A DNA stretch of 33,911 nucleotides from Chromatiales bacterium. Its GTDB lineage: Bacteria > Pseudomonadota > Gammaproteobacteria > Steroidobacterales > GCA-2729495. The notes under the pieces were generated by a model. It did no database searches. It was not told the origin of the DNA and worked only from the letters and a program-made list of their open reading frames with translations. Made by a program: the position numbers and the translations under genes. Below, piece by piece: positions 1 to 8,109 of this stretch (positions are counted from its first letter, which is position 1; each line of letters starts with the position of its first letter). The stretch covers positions 1 through 33,911 of the forward strand of contig JAEUQA010000007.1 of NCBI GenBank assembly GCA_016789845.1, written 5' to 3'.

Positions 1-26
1 ACTCGATTCTCGACGGGAGGGGGCTC

Positions 27-50
27 GGTCGCGCCGGTCGGCGCTCCTAC
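27..50 (-). repeat. REP-like hairpin repeat, copy A
   Basis: Read on the minus strand it begins GTAGGAGCGCC, has loop GACC, and ends GGCGCGACC. The stem is GCGCC/GGCGC. The TAG at its start (plus-strand positions 47-49) is the stop codon of the dehydrogenase-cytochrome gene. Sister copies lie at 3550-3662, 23807-23829, 27791-27814 and 33792-33815. Short repeats of this kind at gene ends are typical of REP elements in gammaproteobacteria; that assignment is from knowledge of the class and was not checked by search. Confidence 0.75.
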
Positions 51-2251
51 TGGCAGCTGCTGAGCGAGTTGATCCAGTCGGTGAGCAGCGCCACGCCGCT
101 GCCGTCGATCTCGCCGGAGCCGACGGGCGGCATGCCGTTGGCGTCGCGACGGTTCACCCGCGCGAGCAGCACGGACCGGGAGGCGTCGCCGGGCGCGATC
201 AGGCGGGCATCGACGATACCGAGGTCCCCCGCCTGGGGCTGCACGTCGCAGGCATTTGTCGCGGCCAGGGCCGTGGTTGCGCGCAGATCGAGGCTGGTCG
301 GCGTAGGGCCGTTCGGCCGGTGGCACTGGGCGCAGTTGGTGTGCAGCCAGGCCCGGGCCCGGTCCGGCAGGGGTTCAGCTGCGTCGGCGGGATTCGCCAG
401 GGCGGCGAGCGTGTCGGGCGGGCCCGGCAATGACTGGGCGAACACGTTGATGTGCTCGAGGGTCGCCAGCTGGTTGGCCGTCACCCCCGAGCCCGGGTAG
501 GTGAAGTTCCCGTTGAGCTGGGCGAGCTCGAGGCCCAGCGAGAACCCGGCCACGGTCGTGTGGCACAGCAGGCACTCCCCCTCGCTCGGATAGATCCACG
601 TCTGCCCGGCCACCTGGCGGGTGCTGCCTCCGGTCACGCGCGTGGCCGCCGTCTGGGCATCGTTCCACTCGTAGGTGTAGCCGGCCCACGCGCCGTCCGG
701 GTGACGCATGAGCAGCCGGGTCTCGATCAGCTGGCTGCCCAGGCGGAAGGACTTGACCAGCACCGAGCCCGCCGGGAAATCGAAGTCACTCGCCGCCGTC
801 CTGCTGATCCGCGTGCCATCAGGCAGGGCGAGGTAGCGTTCCTTCGCGGCGCCATCCGACCAGAATGGCGCGTTCACCGTGTAGGGGATCAGGCCGCTGG
901 CAGGCCGGGTGGGATCGGACGGGTCCACGCAGCCGGTGTCCGCGAGGTCCTGGGGCACGGGGTCGGCACCGCCGCCCCCCGAGATGCCGAGGCGCCGGAT
1001 CCGGCCGTTACTGTAATCCGCGAAGTACAGCTCGCCATCCACGCCCAGGCCGAAGGCGCTGATGTTGTACGGCGTGTTGACGAGCTCGTCGTTGCCGTAG
1101 CCCCCCTGACCATCGTCCTCCAGGGCCCAGATCCGCCCGGAGCCGAAATCGCCGAAGACGTAGCGGCCGCGGAGCGCCGGCAGGCCGTTGCCACGATAGA
1201 CGAAGCCACCGGTGATCGAACTGTCGCCATTGGCGTGGGGATAGTCGCTCAGCGGCTCGATCAGGCCAGCCGGACTGCAGCCCGACGGCCCGCTGATGAA
1301 GCCCTCCCGGCAGTCCCAGCCGTAGTTGCCGCCCCGCTCGATGCGATTGACCTCCTCGCGCGCGTTCTGACCCACGTCGCCAAGCCACAGGTCGCCGGTC
1401 GGCTCGTCGAAGCTCCAGCGCCAGGGATTGCGCAGACCGCTGGCGTAGATTTCCGGGCAGCTGGCCGCGTTGGCGGCGGGACCGCATTTCGCGCTGGCGA
1501 CGTAGGGATTGCTGGCCGGGATGCGGTAGCCGGGCGATGGCCAGGCGACACCCACCACGTCGATGCGCAGCATCTTGCCGAGCAGGCGGGTGTCGTCCTG
1601 GGCGTAATCGAACGGATCGTCGGCGCTGCCGCCATCACCGAGCCCGAAGTACAGGTAGCGGTCCGGCCCGAAGGCAATGTCGCCGCCGTTGTGGTTGCTG
1701 AAAGGCTGGTTGACCGTGAGCAGCACCTGCTCCGTCGTGACACCGGGAATCGTGACGTTGTCGAGGATCACCCGGGAAACCCGGGACACCATCGGACTGC
1801 CCGTGGTGTAGGACACGAAGACCTGGCGGGTTGCCGGGTAATCGGGATGGAACGCCATCCCCAGCATTCCGCCCTCGCCGCTGTCATTGACCAGCGTGGA
1901 GAAATCGAGCCAGTTAGCTGCGGCGGCAGGGTTGCCGGCGCTGAACACACGGATGCGACCCGACTTTTCCAGCACGAACCAGCGGCTGCCGTCGCCGGGT
2001 GCCTGGAGGATCTTGGTGGGCTGGTCGAAGGCGGGCGCCGCGGGAAAGGCGTCGACGGTCGTCACCGTGGTGGCGCCACCCGAGCGGTCCGGCGCCAGGC
2101 ACGTGAGGTTCGCCGGGCGCGAATCGATGCCAAAGGGGCCATCGGTCGAACCGCCGCCACCGCCGCCGCAACTGGCCAGGCCGGCCACCGCTGCCGTGAC
2201 CCACACCAGAGCCCTGAAGGCGCGCGCACGCACTGACCGGCAATCCGCCAT
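47..2251 (-). CDS. PQQ-dependent sugar dehydrogenase-like lipoprotein fused to diheme cytochrome c domain
   Basis: The protein has 734 residues. The start at 2251 is chosen because GAGGA lies 6 nt upstream; another in-frame ATG at 2257 has poor spacing. Residues 1-28 form a lipoprotein signal with lipobox LASC (Cys28), followed by a Gly run. Residues about 55-425 match the soluble glucose/sorbosone dehydrogenase beta-propeller: GMLGMAFHPDYP near 128, NHNGG with His187 where the family has its catalytic base, and GLRNPWRWSFD and GDVGQ near 272-295. Residues about 435-734 resemble the SO2930-type diheme cytochrome domain, with haem sites CLLCH (560-564) and CAQCH (640-644) and a late MPP that could give a Met ligand. 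The likely role is periplasmic oxidation of a sugar or alcohol with electrons passed to haem. The substrate is unknown. The stop codon lies in a REP-like repeat. Confidence 0.85.
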   Translation of the reverse strand: MADCRSVRARAFRALVWVTAAVAGLASCGGGGGGSTDGPFGIDSRPANLTCLAPDRSGGATTVTTVDAFPAAPAFDQPTKILQAPGDGSRWFVLEKSGRIRVFSAGNPAAAANWLDFSTLVNDSGEGGMLGMAFHPDYPATRQVFVSYTTGSPMVSRVSRVILDNVTIPGVTTEQVLLTVNQPFSNHNGGDIAFGPDRYLYFGLGDGGSADDPFDYAQDDTRLLGKMLRIDVVGVAWPSPGYRIPASNPYVASAKCGPAANAASCPEIYASGLRNPWRWSFDEPTGDLWLGDVGQNAREEVNRIERGGNYGWDCREGFISGPSGCSPAGLIEPLSDYPHANGDSSITGGFVYRGNGLPALRGRYVFGDFGSGRIWALEDDGQGGYGNDELVNTPYNISAFGLGVDGELYFADYSNGRIRRLGISGGGGADPVPQDLADTGCVDPSDPTRPASGLIPYTVNAPFWSDGAAKERYLALPDGTRISRTAASDFDFPAGSVLVKSFRLGSQLIETRLLMRHPDGAWAGYTYEWNDAQTAATRVTGGSTRQVAGQTWIYPSEGECLLCHTTVAGFSLGLELAQLNGNFTYPGSGVTANQLATLEHINVFAQSLPGPPDTLAALANPADAAEPLPDRARAWLHTNCAQCHRPNGPTPTSLDLRATTALAATNACDVQPQAGDLGIVDARLIAPGDASRSVLLARVNRRDANGMPPVGSGEIDGSGVALLTDWINSLSSCQ

Positions 2252-2359
2252 CCGCATTCCTCGCTGGATAGTCCCGCCGGCTGCCCGACAGGCGTACAGA
2301 CCCGCATCTTGCTCACCGCTCACGGGGCCTGTCGAGCGCCGAGGACTGGAATCGCCGTT

Positions 2360-2365
2360 TATACT
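2360..2365 (+). promoter_or_regulatory. candidate -10 box of the aminotransferase gene
   Basis: TATACT lies 24 nt before the ATG at 2390 and 10 nt before the AAGGA ribosome site (2376-2380). No convincing -35 is visible 16-18 nt upstream, so this is a weak call. The divergent intergenic stretch 2252-2389 must also hold the promoter of the dehydrogenase gene. Confidence 0.3.
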
Positions 2366-2389
2366 GCGGCGAAACAAGGATCCGCATTC

Positions 2390-3553
2390 ATGACCCGTTC
2401 ATTCCACCCCCCCGTCCGGACCCTCATGGGCCCGGGCCCCTCCGACGTGAACCCCCGGATTCTCGAGGCGCTGTCGCGGCCCACCATCGGCCACCTGGAC
2501 CCCGCGTTCATCGGCCTGATGGATGACATCAAGCGCCTGCTGCAGCTCGCCTTTCGTACGGGAAATGCCCTCACGCTGCCAGTCTCCGCGCCCGGCTCTG
2601 CCGGCATGGAGTGCTGCTTCGTCAACCTGGTGTCACCCGGGGATACGGTGATCGTGGCCCAGAACGGGGTGTTCGGGGGCCGCATGAAGGAGAACGTGGA
2701 GCGCTGCGGGGCTGTTGCGGTGATGGTGCACGACGAATGGGGCGCCGCGGTCGATCCGCAGAAGGTGGAGGACGCCATGCGGTCCCACCCCGCTGCAAAG
2801 GTCCTCGCCTTCGTCCATGCCGAGACCTCCACTGGCGCCCGCTCCGATGCCGCGACGCTGTGCGCACTGGCGCGCCGGCACGGACTGCTCACGATCGTCG
2901 ACACGGTCACCGGCCTCGGTGGCATCGACGTGAACGTGGACGGCTGGGGCGCCGACGCCGTGTACTCCGGCACCCAGAAGTGCCTGTCCTGCGTTCCAGG
3001 ACTTTCGCCGGTCACCTTCAGCAACCGGGCCCAGGAGGTGATCCAGAATCGCGCGCACAAGGTGCAGAGCTGGTTCCTCGACATGGGCCTCGTCATGGCC
3101 TACTGGGGCGGCAGCAACCAGCGTGCCTATCACCACACGGCCCCCATCAACATGCTCTACGGCCTCCACGAAGCGTTGGTGATCCTCGAGGAGGAGGGCC
3201 TGGAGAACGCCTGGGCCCGCCACGCGCGCCACCACGCCGCCCTCGCCGCCGGCTTGGGGGCCCTGGGTATCGAGTTCGTCGTGGACGAGGGCCACCGCCT
3301 CCCCCAGCTGAACTGCGTGCGCATCCCGGCGGGCGTGGACGACGCGCTGGTCCGCCGACGGCTGCTGGACGAGTACGGACTGGAGATCGGCGCCGGCCTG
3401 GGTCCGCTCGCCGGCAAGGTGTGGCGCATCGGGCTGATGGGGTTCGCGGCGAACCGCAGGAACGTGCTGTTCTGCCTCGGAGCCCTGGAGGCGCTCCTCA
3501 ATCGCCCTGGTGGCGTTGCCGCCGCCCGCGCCTTCTACGCCTCGTCCCGGTAG
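2390..3553 (+). CDS. class V aminotransferase, alanine/serine-glyoxylate type
   Basis: The protein has 387 residues, the usual length for this family. The start at 2390 has AAGGA 9 nt upstream; the reading frame is open further 5' but without a ribosome site. It begins with the family hallmark MGPGPSDVNPRIL (13-25). HAETSTG (143-149), VDTV with the PLP-ring Asp171, and YSGTQKCLS with the PLP lysine Lys197 follow, then a C-terminal small domain ending in GLGPLAGKVWRIGLMG. This is the pattern of AGXT and of serine-glyoxylate aminotransferases, which convert glyoxylate to glycine using alanine or serine. The amino donor cannot be told from sequence. The TAG stop (3551-3553) is the first TAG of the large inverted repeat. 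The neighbouring convergent ligase also suggests glyoxylate/oxalate metabolism. Confidence 0.85.
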   Translation: MTRSFHPPVRTLMGPGPSDVNPRILEALSRPTIGHLDPAFIGLMDDIKRLLQLAFRTGNALTLPVSAPGSAGMECCFVNLVSPGDTVIVAQNGVFGGRMKENVERCGAVAVMVHDEWGAAVDPQKVEDAMRSHPAAKVLAFVHAETSTGARSDAATLCALARRHGLLTIVDTVTGLGGIDVNVDGWGADAVYSGTQKCLSCVPGLSPVTFSNRAQEVIQNRAHKVQSWFLDMGLVMAYWGGSNQRAYHHTAPINMLYGLHEALVILEEEGLENAWARHARHHAALAAGLGALGIEFVVDEGHRLPQLNCVRIPAGVDDALVRRRLLDEYGLEIGAGLGPLAGKVWRIGLMGFAANRRNVLFCLGALEALLNRPGGVAAARAFYASSR

Positions 3554-3662
3554 GAGCGGCTTCAGCCGCGACCGGAGAAATGGGGACAGATCTATTTTCC
3601 TAATTCTCCTAGGAAAATAGATCTGTCCCCATTTCTCCGGTCGCGGCTGAAGCCGCTCCTAC
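3550..3662. repeat. 53-bp perfect inverted repeat made of two facing REP-like units
   Basis: Positions 3550-3602 are the exact reverse complement of 3610-3662, with a 7-nt centre (ATTCTCC, 3603-3609). Each arm begins with the REP core (GTAGGAGCGGC, loop TTCA, GCCGCGACC) and continues inward through AAATGGGGACAGATC and an AT-rich ATTTTCCTA. The arms end two convergent genes: TAG at 3551-3553 stops the aminotransferase and TAG on the minus strand at 3659-3661 stops the reductase. The transcript from either strand could fold into a very long hairpin and act as a bidirectional terminator, although no T-run follows. The arrangement resembles REP doublets mobilised by RayT-type Y1 transposases; no such gene is in the window. 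Confidence 0.9.
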
Positions 3663-4627
3663 GGGCGGGCGACGACGGCGAGGCGGACCAGCGCGAGGAT
3701 CTGGTCGAGCGTGGGAGTCGGCACGGACACGAGCCGGCCCATCTCCGTGACTGCCGCCACGAGCGCATCCAGCTCCAGCGGCCGCCCCTGCTCGAAGTCC
3801 TGGAGCATGGACGTGCGGTGGGCCCCGACGTCCACGGCGGCGTCAATGCGCTTGTCGATGTCCATGGCGAAGGTCACCCCGAGCGCGGTGGCCACGGCGA
3901 CGGCCTCGGTCATCATCCGGCGGATCACCGCCCGGGCGTCCGGGTCCCGGCCCATCTGCTCGAGAGTCGCCCGGGTGAGCACGCTCACGGGATTGAAGGT
4001 GGCGTTGCCCAGCAGCTTGAACCAGATGTCGTCGCGGATCTTCCGGCGCACGGGGGCCTTGAGCCCCGCGGCGGTCAGGACCTCGCTGAGGGCCGTGACA
4101 CGCGCGGATTTCGAGCCGTCCGGTTCGCCCACCATGAAGCGGGTGCCCTCGATGTGCCGGACCACGCCGGGCTCGACGATCTCGCAGGAGGGGTAGACGA
4201 CGCAGCCGATGGCCCGCCCGGGCCCGAGGGCCCGCCAGATCCGGCCGTCCGGATCAGCAGCCTCCAGGTGGCGATTCGCCAGGGGCCCGGGGAGCGCGTG
4301 GAAGTACCACCAGAGGATGCCGTTCTGGGCGGTGACGACCGCCGTCTCGCGACCGAGCAGTGGCTGCAGTTGGTCGACGACGGGCAGCGTCGAGTGGGCC
4401 TTGAGCGTGAGGATCACGTAGTCCTGGGGGCCCAGCGCGCTCGGGTCGTCAGTGCAGTTCACTGCGACCGTCCGGCGACCGTCCGCGTCGACCAGCGTGA
4501 GGCCCCGCTCGCGCATGGCGGCCAGGTGCGGCCCGCGGGCCACCAGCGAGACCTCGGCGTCCGTCCCCGCCAGCTGCATGCCAAGGTAGCTGCCGATGGC
4601 GCCGGCGCCGTAGACGCAGATCTTCAT
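3659..4627 (-). CDS. ketopantoate reductase (PanE/ApbA) family protein
   Basis: The 322-residue protein starts with an NAD(P) Rossmann motif GAGAIGSYLG (7-16). It continues with LKAHSTLP near 75, AQNGILWWYFH (100-110), the linker helix sequence IRDDIWFKLLGNATFNPVS with the expected catalytic Lys204 and Asn208, and a helical C-terminal domain. PanE reduces 2-dehydropantoate to pantoate for CoA synthesis, but the QNGxxWWYF clade is broad and often lies outside pantothenate loci, so the substrate is uncertain. The ATG at 4625-4627 has GAGGG 7 nt upstream, overlapping the stop of the ligase gene 10 nt away, so the two are probably translated from one message. The TAG stop lies in the large inverted repeat. 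Confidence 0.8.
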   Translation of the reverse strand: MKICVYGAGAIGSYLGMQLAGTDAEVSLVARGPHLAAMRERGLTLVDADGRRTVAVNCTDDPSALGPQDYVILTLKAHSTLPVVDQLQPLLGRETAVVTAQNGILWWYFHALPGPLANRHLEAADPDGRIWRALGPGRAIGCVVYPSCEIVEPGVVRHIEGTRFMVGEPDGSKSARVTALSEVLTAAGLKAPVRRKIRDDIWFKLLGNATFNPVSVLTRATLEQMGRDPDARAVIRRMMTEAVAVATALGVTFAMDIDKRIDAAVDVGAHRTSMLQDFEQGRPLELDALVAAVTEMGRLVSVPTPTLDQILALVRLAVVARP

Positions 4628-4637
4628 GCCTGGACCC

Positions 4638-6155
4638 TCAACCGAGGCCGAGCTTCGCGGCGAGCCCGATGCGCTGGAGCTTGCCGGTGGCTCCCTTCGG
4701 AATCTCCTCGACGAAGACGATCTTCCGGGGCACCTTCATGTCCGCCAGCCGCCCGGCGGCGAACCGGCGCAGGTCCCGCTCGGTGGCTTCCGCGCCGGGG
4801 TTCAGGACCACGGCGGCGGCCACGTCCTCGCCCAGCATGGCGTGGGGCATGGCGAAGGTCACAACCTGGGCAACGGCGGGATGGTCGAGCAGCACCTCGT
4901 CCACTTCCCGGGGCGAAATCTTCTCGCCGCCCCGGTTGATGATCTCCTTCAGGCGTCCCGTGAGGCGCAGGTAGCCCTGAGCATCGAGCACGCCCTGGTC
5001 GCCCGTGCGGAACCAGCCGTTGGTAAACGCGGTGGCGTTGGCCTCCGGGTTGTTGCGATAGCCGGCCGTCACATTGGGCCCCCGGATGACCACCTCGCCC
5101 ACGTCCCCCGGCGGCAGCAGCACGCCCCGCTCGTCCATGACGCCGACGTCGGGACCCGCGGCGACCCCGACGCTGCCCGGGAACCGGCCGCGGGGCGGCA
5201 GCGGGTTGCTGGTCATCTGGTGGGCCGCCTCGGTCATGCCGTAGGCCTCGATCAGGGGGCAACCGAAGGTGGCCTCCAGTTCCGTCATGACCCGGGGCGG
5301 CAGGGAAGCGGACGAGGACCGGATGAAGCGCAGGGGCGCGGCGGTGATCACCTCCCTATTGCGGCCGGCCCGGGCCAGGATCGCCTGGTGCATGGTCGGC
5401 ACGGCGGTGTACCAGGTGGGGCGGACGTCCCGGAGCCAGGCGAAGAACTGCAGGGCATTGAAGCCAGGCGTGCAGGACACGCTGGCGCCGGCGTGGAGCG
5501 AGCTCAGCAGGGCCGCGATGAGGCCGTGGATGTGGAACAGGGGCATCACCTGCAGGCAACGGTCCGCGGGCGTCAGGGCGAGGCTGGCGGCAATGTGACC
5601 CGCCGAGGCACAGACGTTGGCGTGGGTGAGCGGGACGATCTTGGGCCGGGAGGTCGTGCCCGAGGTGTGCAGCACGAGGGCCACGTCGTTTGCACCGGCG
5701 GGACCCAGGCGATCGGCCTTGCCAGGCGCGCCACGCAGCTCGAAACGCCCCGCGGCGGCGCCGGGGGGTACGTGGAGCTCCGCGACGGGGATACCGAGCT
5801 CCCGGGCAACCTGGACAGCCGGGGAGCCGCTGCCCGCCTCCACCACCAGCAGGCGGGCCGAAAGGTCCCGGAGGTAGAACGAGAACTCGTCGGCGGTGTA
5901 GCCGGGGTTCAGGGGCGCCGTCGTGGCCCCGGCGGCGATGGCCAGGAAGGCCACGGCCATCTCCGGGCCGTTGGGCAGCACGATGGCCACGGGGTCCTCC
6001 CGGCCGACGCCGAGGGCGTTAAGGGCCGCGACCGTGGCGCTGACGTGTTCGGCAATAGCGCGGTAAGTCAGGTCCGGACGGCCGGGGGCGGAGATCGCGG
6101 GTGCCGCCGGGTCACCGCGGGCAAGCAGTTCAATGACGGTCCGGGGCGTGGGCAT
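4638..6155 (-). CDS. AMP-forming acyl-CoA ligase, oxalate-CoA ligase (AAE3/Pcs60)-like
   Basis: The 505-residue protein is an ANL-superfamily adenylating enzyme. Visible motifs are the P-loop SGTTSRPKIVPLTH (from 165), MPLFHIHG (about 204-211), TWYTAVPTMHQ, EAYGMTEAAHQMTSNPLPP (from 303), GWFRTGDQG, GRLKEIINRGGEKISP, and the C-terminal PKGATGKLQR with the adenylation Lys near 492. The runs MTEAAHQMTSNPLPP and WYTAVPTMHQ are those I associate with plant AAE3 and yeast Pcs60, which make oxalyl-CoA from oxalate; medium-chain or other substrates remain possible. The frame extends 19 codons upstream to 6212, but similarity to the family begins at the ATG at 6155. No clear ribosome site precedes either start. 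It lies 5' of the PanE-like gene in one operon. Confidence 0.75.
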   Translation of the reverse strand: MPTPRTVIELLARGDPAAPAISAPGRPDLTYRAIAEHVSATVAALNALGVGREDPVAIVLPNGPEMAVAFLAIAAGATTAPLNPGYTADEFSFYLRDLSARLLVVEAGSGSPAVQVARELGIPVAELHVPPGAAAGRFELRGAPGKADRLGPAGANDVALVLHTSGTTSRPKIVPLTHANVCASAGHIAASLALTPADRCLQVMPLFHIHGLIAALLSSLHAGASVSCTPGFNALQFFAWLRDVRPTWYTAVPTMHQAILARAGRNREVITAAPLRFIRSSSASLPPRVMTELEATFGCPLIEAYGMTEAAHQMTSNPLPPRGRFPGSVGVAAGPDVGVMDERGVLLPPGDVGEVVIRGPNVTAGYRNNPEANATAFTNGWFRTGDQGVLDAQGYLRLTGRLKEIINRGGEKISPREVDEVLLDHPAVAQVVTFAMPHAMLGEDVAAAVVLNPGAEATERDLRRFAAGRLADMKVPRKIVFVEEIPKGATGKLQRIGLAAKLGLG

Positions 6156-6236
6156 ACGGGATTGTGTCACGGGTTCTGGCAGGGGCTCTCGCACGGGAGC
6201 TGGGCACCCCATTCTGCCCAGTGCGGCCGCCCAACG

Positions 6237-6266
6237 AAAAGGCCGGGCCCCTCGCGGGACCCGGCC
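6237..6266 (-). terminator. rho-independent terminator of the VPxPA-CTERM gene
   Basis: On the minus strand, GGCCGGGTCC and GGGCCCGGCC can pair (10 bp with one G-T pair) around a short loop and are followed by TTTTCG. The hairpin is 6241-6266 and the T-run 6237-6240. It is about 40 nt downstream of the stop at 6307, so it ends that transcript before the ligase gene. Confidence 0.85.
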
Positions 6267-6306
6267 TCGGTCTCAATAGTCCGTCGCTAAAGCTTGGTGG
6301 CAGCGA

Positions 6307-7161
6307 TCAGGCGGCCTTCATGCGGCGGCGGAGGCCACCCAGGAGGACCAGGCCCGAACCGAACATCCACACGGCTGCCGGCACCGGAATCGTCTCCCGG
6401 AGGACCAGGATCTCCTGGAGGTTATTGCCGCTGCCGGTGGCGCTAAACCGGTTGCTGTACATCAGGAGGTTGATCGAGCCGTCGGCATTCACCTGCACGC
6501 CGGTCCAGTTGACGGGCTTGGTGTAGGTCGTCCCGACATTGGCGTAGGCGTAGGTACCGGCCGGGTTGGCGACACCGCACAGCAGGGCACCGACGATGGC
6601 GTTACCCGCGATACCCAGGTCGCACTTGGAGGTCGCGGTGCGGACGCCCGTGGTCAGGTTCACGTTGCCGTTGGCGAAGGAGTACTGGAAGAAGGAGCCG
6701 CCGATGTTGCCCGAGGCGCCCGGGGCAACCGTGACTTCCAGGCCGTAGGAGCCAGCCCAGGCGAGCGTACCGCCCGTGACCGCATACCAGGTCCCGGTCA
6801 CGCCGGTTTCCTGGTCGGTGTAGGTGAAGGTCACGGCGTCGTCGTACTGGAGCGAACCGGTGTAGTCAGCCTTCGGGTTGGGCGCGCCGTTGACCGTGGT
6901 CTGGTACAGGCCGTTGTTGCCATTGACGAAGCCCAGTGAGGCGCACGTTACGGTGCTGCCATCGACGCACTTGTTCTGGGCGGAGACGCCGTAGTTGGCG
7001 CCATCGCCCCAGACGGGGTTGAACGCCGCGCCGTTGGATCCACCGGCCACCCAGGTCTGGATGTGCTGGCCCTGGGCATAGTTGAAATTGACGATGGCGG
7101 CGTTGGCGCCAGTCGCCATCAGGCCAGCAGCTGCTGCTACAGCAACGATTTTTAGCTTCAC
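6307..7161 (-). CDS. secreted VPxPA-type PEP-CTERM sorting-domain protein
   Basis: The 284-residue product has a Sec signal peptide (MKLKIVAVAAAAGLMATGANA) and a C-terminal tripartite tail: PVPAAVWMFGSG, a hydrophobic stretch LVLLGG, then LRRRMKAA. That is the VPLPA variant of the PEP-CTERM signal, cut by exosortases in bacteria that make extracellular polysaccharide. The middle is Gly/Asn/Thr-rich with four Cys and no recognised domain. I prefer the GTG at 7159-7161: GGGGG (7168-7172) lies 6 nt upstream, and the signal peptide starts cleanly there. An ATG ten codons upstream (7191) would place the candidate -10 box inside the gene. No exosortase is in the window. It has its own promoter and terminator, so it is probably monocistronic. 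Confidence 0.8.
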   Translation of the reverse strand: MKLKIVAVAAAAGLMATGANAAIVNFNYAQGQHIQTWVAGGSNGAAFNPVWGDGANYGVSAQNKCVDGSTVTCASLGFVNGNNGLYQTTVNGAPNPKADYTGSLQYDDAVTFTYTDQETGVTGTWYAVTGGTLAWAGSYGLEVTVAPGASGNIGGSFFQYSFANGNVNLTTGVRTATSKCDLGIAGNAIVGALLCGVANPAGTYAYANVGTTYTKPVNWTGVQVNADGSINLLMYSNRFSATGSGNNLQEILVLRETIPVPAAVWMFGSGLVLLGGLRRRMKAA

Positions 7162-7181
7162 GTTGATCCCCCGGACAGTTG

Positions 7182-7188
7182 ATTTATA
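7182..7188 (-). promoter_or_regulatory. candidate -10 box of the VPxPA-CTERM gene
   Basis: The minus strand reads TATAAAT, the most AT-rich point of this region, about 20 nt upstream of the GTG start. The -35 is not clear; the place where it should lie holds the hairpin at 7193-7212. Confidence 0.4.
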
Positions 7189-7192
7189 CATC

Positions 7193-7212
7193 GACGGGGT
7201 CTTTGCCCCGTC
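7193..7212. promoter_or_regulatory. inverted repeat upstream of the VPxPA-CTERM gene
   Basis: GACGGGG and CCCCGTC are exact inverted copies (7 bp) around a 6-nt spacer TCTTTG. It lies just upstream of the candidate -10, so it may be an operator. It could also form a weak hairpin at the end of a transcript arriving from the methyltransferase gene. No factor can be named. Confidence 0.35.
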
Positions 7213-7332
7213 ACCCGCCTCTCGTTCGTCTCAGGTCTGGAGAGGTCAGGCTTGGAGGCAACCTACCATCCGCACACCTGCGGCACAATGCCTCACATTA
7301 CATAAGCCCGGAGATCGTAGCGGCTGAGGTAT

Positions 7333-8109
7333 TCACGCGACCACGTGACGGAGGGCGAAGTAAACGGACCAGGTCGAGCCGTCCGCGGGACGATCCGCCA
7401 GCCACTCCCCGCTGGCCACGATCCGCAGGCCGTGGAGGCCCGCCAACCGCTCAATTTCCGGCCGAAAGAGATATCGCAGCCTGTGCACCTCGGCGACTTC
7501 CGCGATCGTCCCGGTCGCCACATCGGTGGCCTCCAGACGATAGTGCACCTCGACCAGATTATCGTTCGGGTGCAGAACCGGCTCGGCCGTCCGCACAATG
7601 GACGTCGCTGCATCGGCCACCCGCTTCACACGGGACACGGGGGGCGTGGCGACCACGGCCGGGCCGTACCAGCAGTCGAACAGGAAGACGCCGTCGGGCG
7701 CCAAGTGGGCCTTCACGCGGGCAAAGACCGCCGCGAGGTCGGCGTCGTCCACCTGGTAGCTCATCACGTGGAACAGGGCGAGGACCACGTCGAAGCGCTG
7801 GCCGGTCGCGAAACTGCGCGCATCCGCCTGGAGGAAGCGCACGTGGCTGGCCACGTCGGCGGGCAGGCCGGCACGGCGCTGCTCGGCGATCGCGAGCATC
7901 TCGGGACTGAGGTCCAGGCCCAGCACGTCGTAGCCCATGCCGGCCAGCAGGACGCCATGCGTGCCGGTGCCGCACCCCAGCTCCAGGACCCGGCGCGCGC
8001 CCGGGACCTGCGCACGAATGAGCCCGTCGATGAAACGCACTTCCCCGGCGTAGTCCTTGTCGCCGTAGAGCAGGTCGTAGTAGCGCGCGTAGCCCCCGAA
8101 CGGCCTCAT
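7333..8109 (-). CDS. class I SAM-dependent methyltransferase
   Basis: The 258-residue protein has motif I VLELGCGTGTHGV (about 41-53), an acidic end of strand 2 (VLGLDLSPEML), FLQADARSF, FDVVLALFHVMSY and a post-I region DGVFLFDCWYG. The fold is therefore the Rossmann methyltransferase fold; the substrate is not evident. It overlaps the upstream aminotransferase gene by 4 bp (ATGA), which implies translational coupling and a role in the same pathway. Methylation of a sugar or amino-sugar of the surface polysaccharide is the natural inference. It is the last gene of the minus-strand arm of the polysaccharide locus. Confidence 0.85.
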   Translation of the reverse strand: MRPFGGYARYYDLLYGDKDYAGEVRFIDGLIRAQVPGARRVLELGCGTGTHGVLLAGMGYDVLGLDLSPEMLAIAEQRRAGLPADVASHVRFLQADARSFATGQRFDVVLALFHVMSYQVDDADLAAVFARVKAHLAPDGVFLFDCWYGPAVVATPPVSRVKRVADAATSIVRTAEPVLHPNDNLVEVHYRLEATDVATGTIAEVAEVHRLRYLFRPEIERLAGLHGLRIVASGEWLADRPADGSTWSVYFALRHVVA

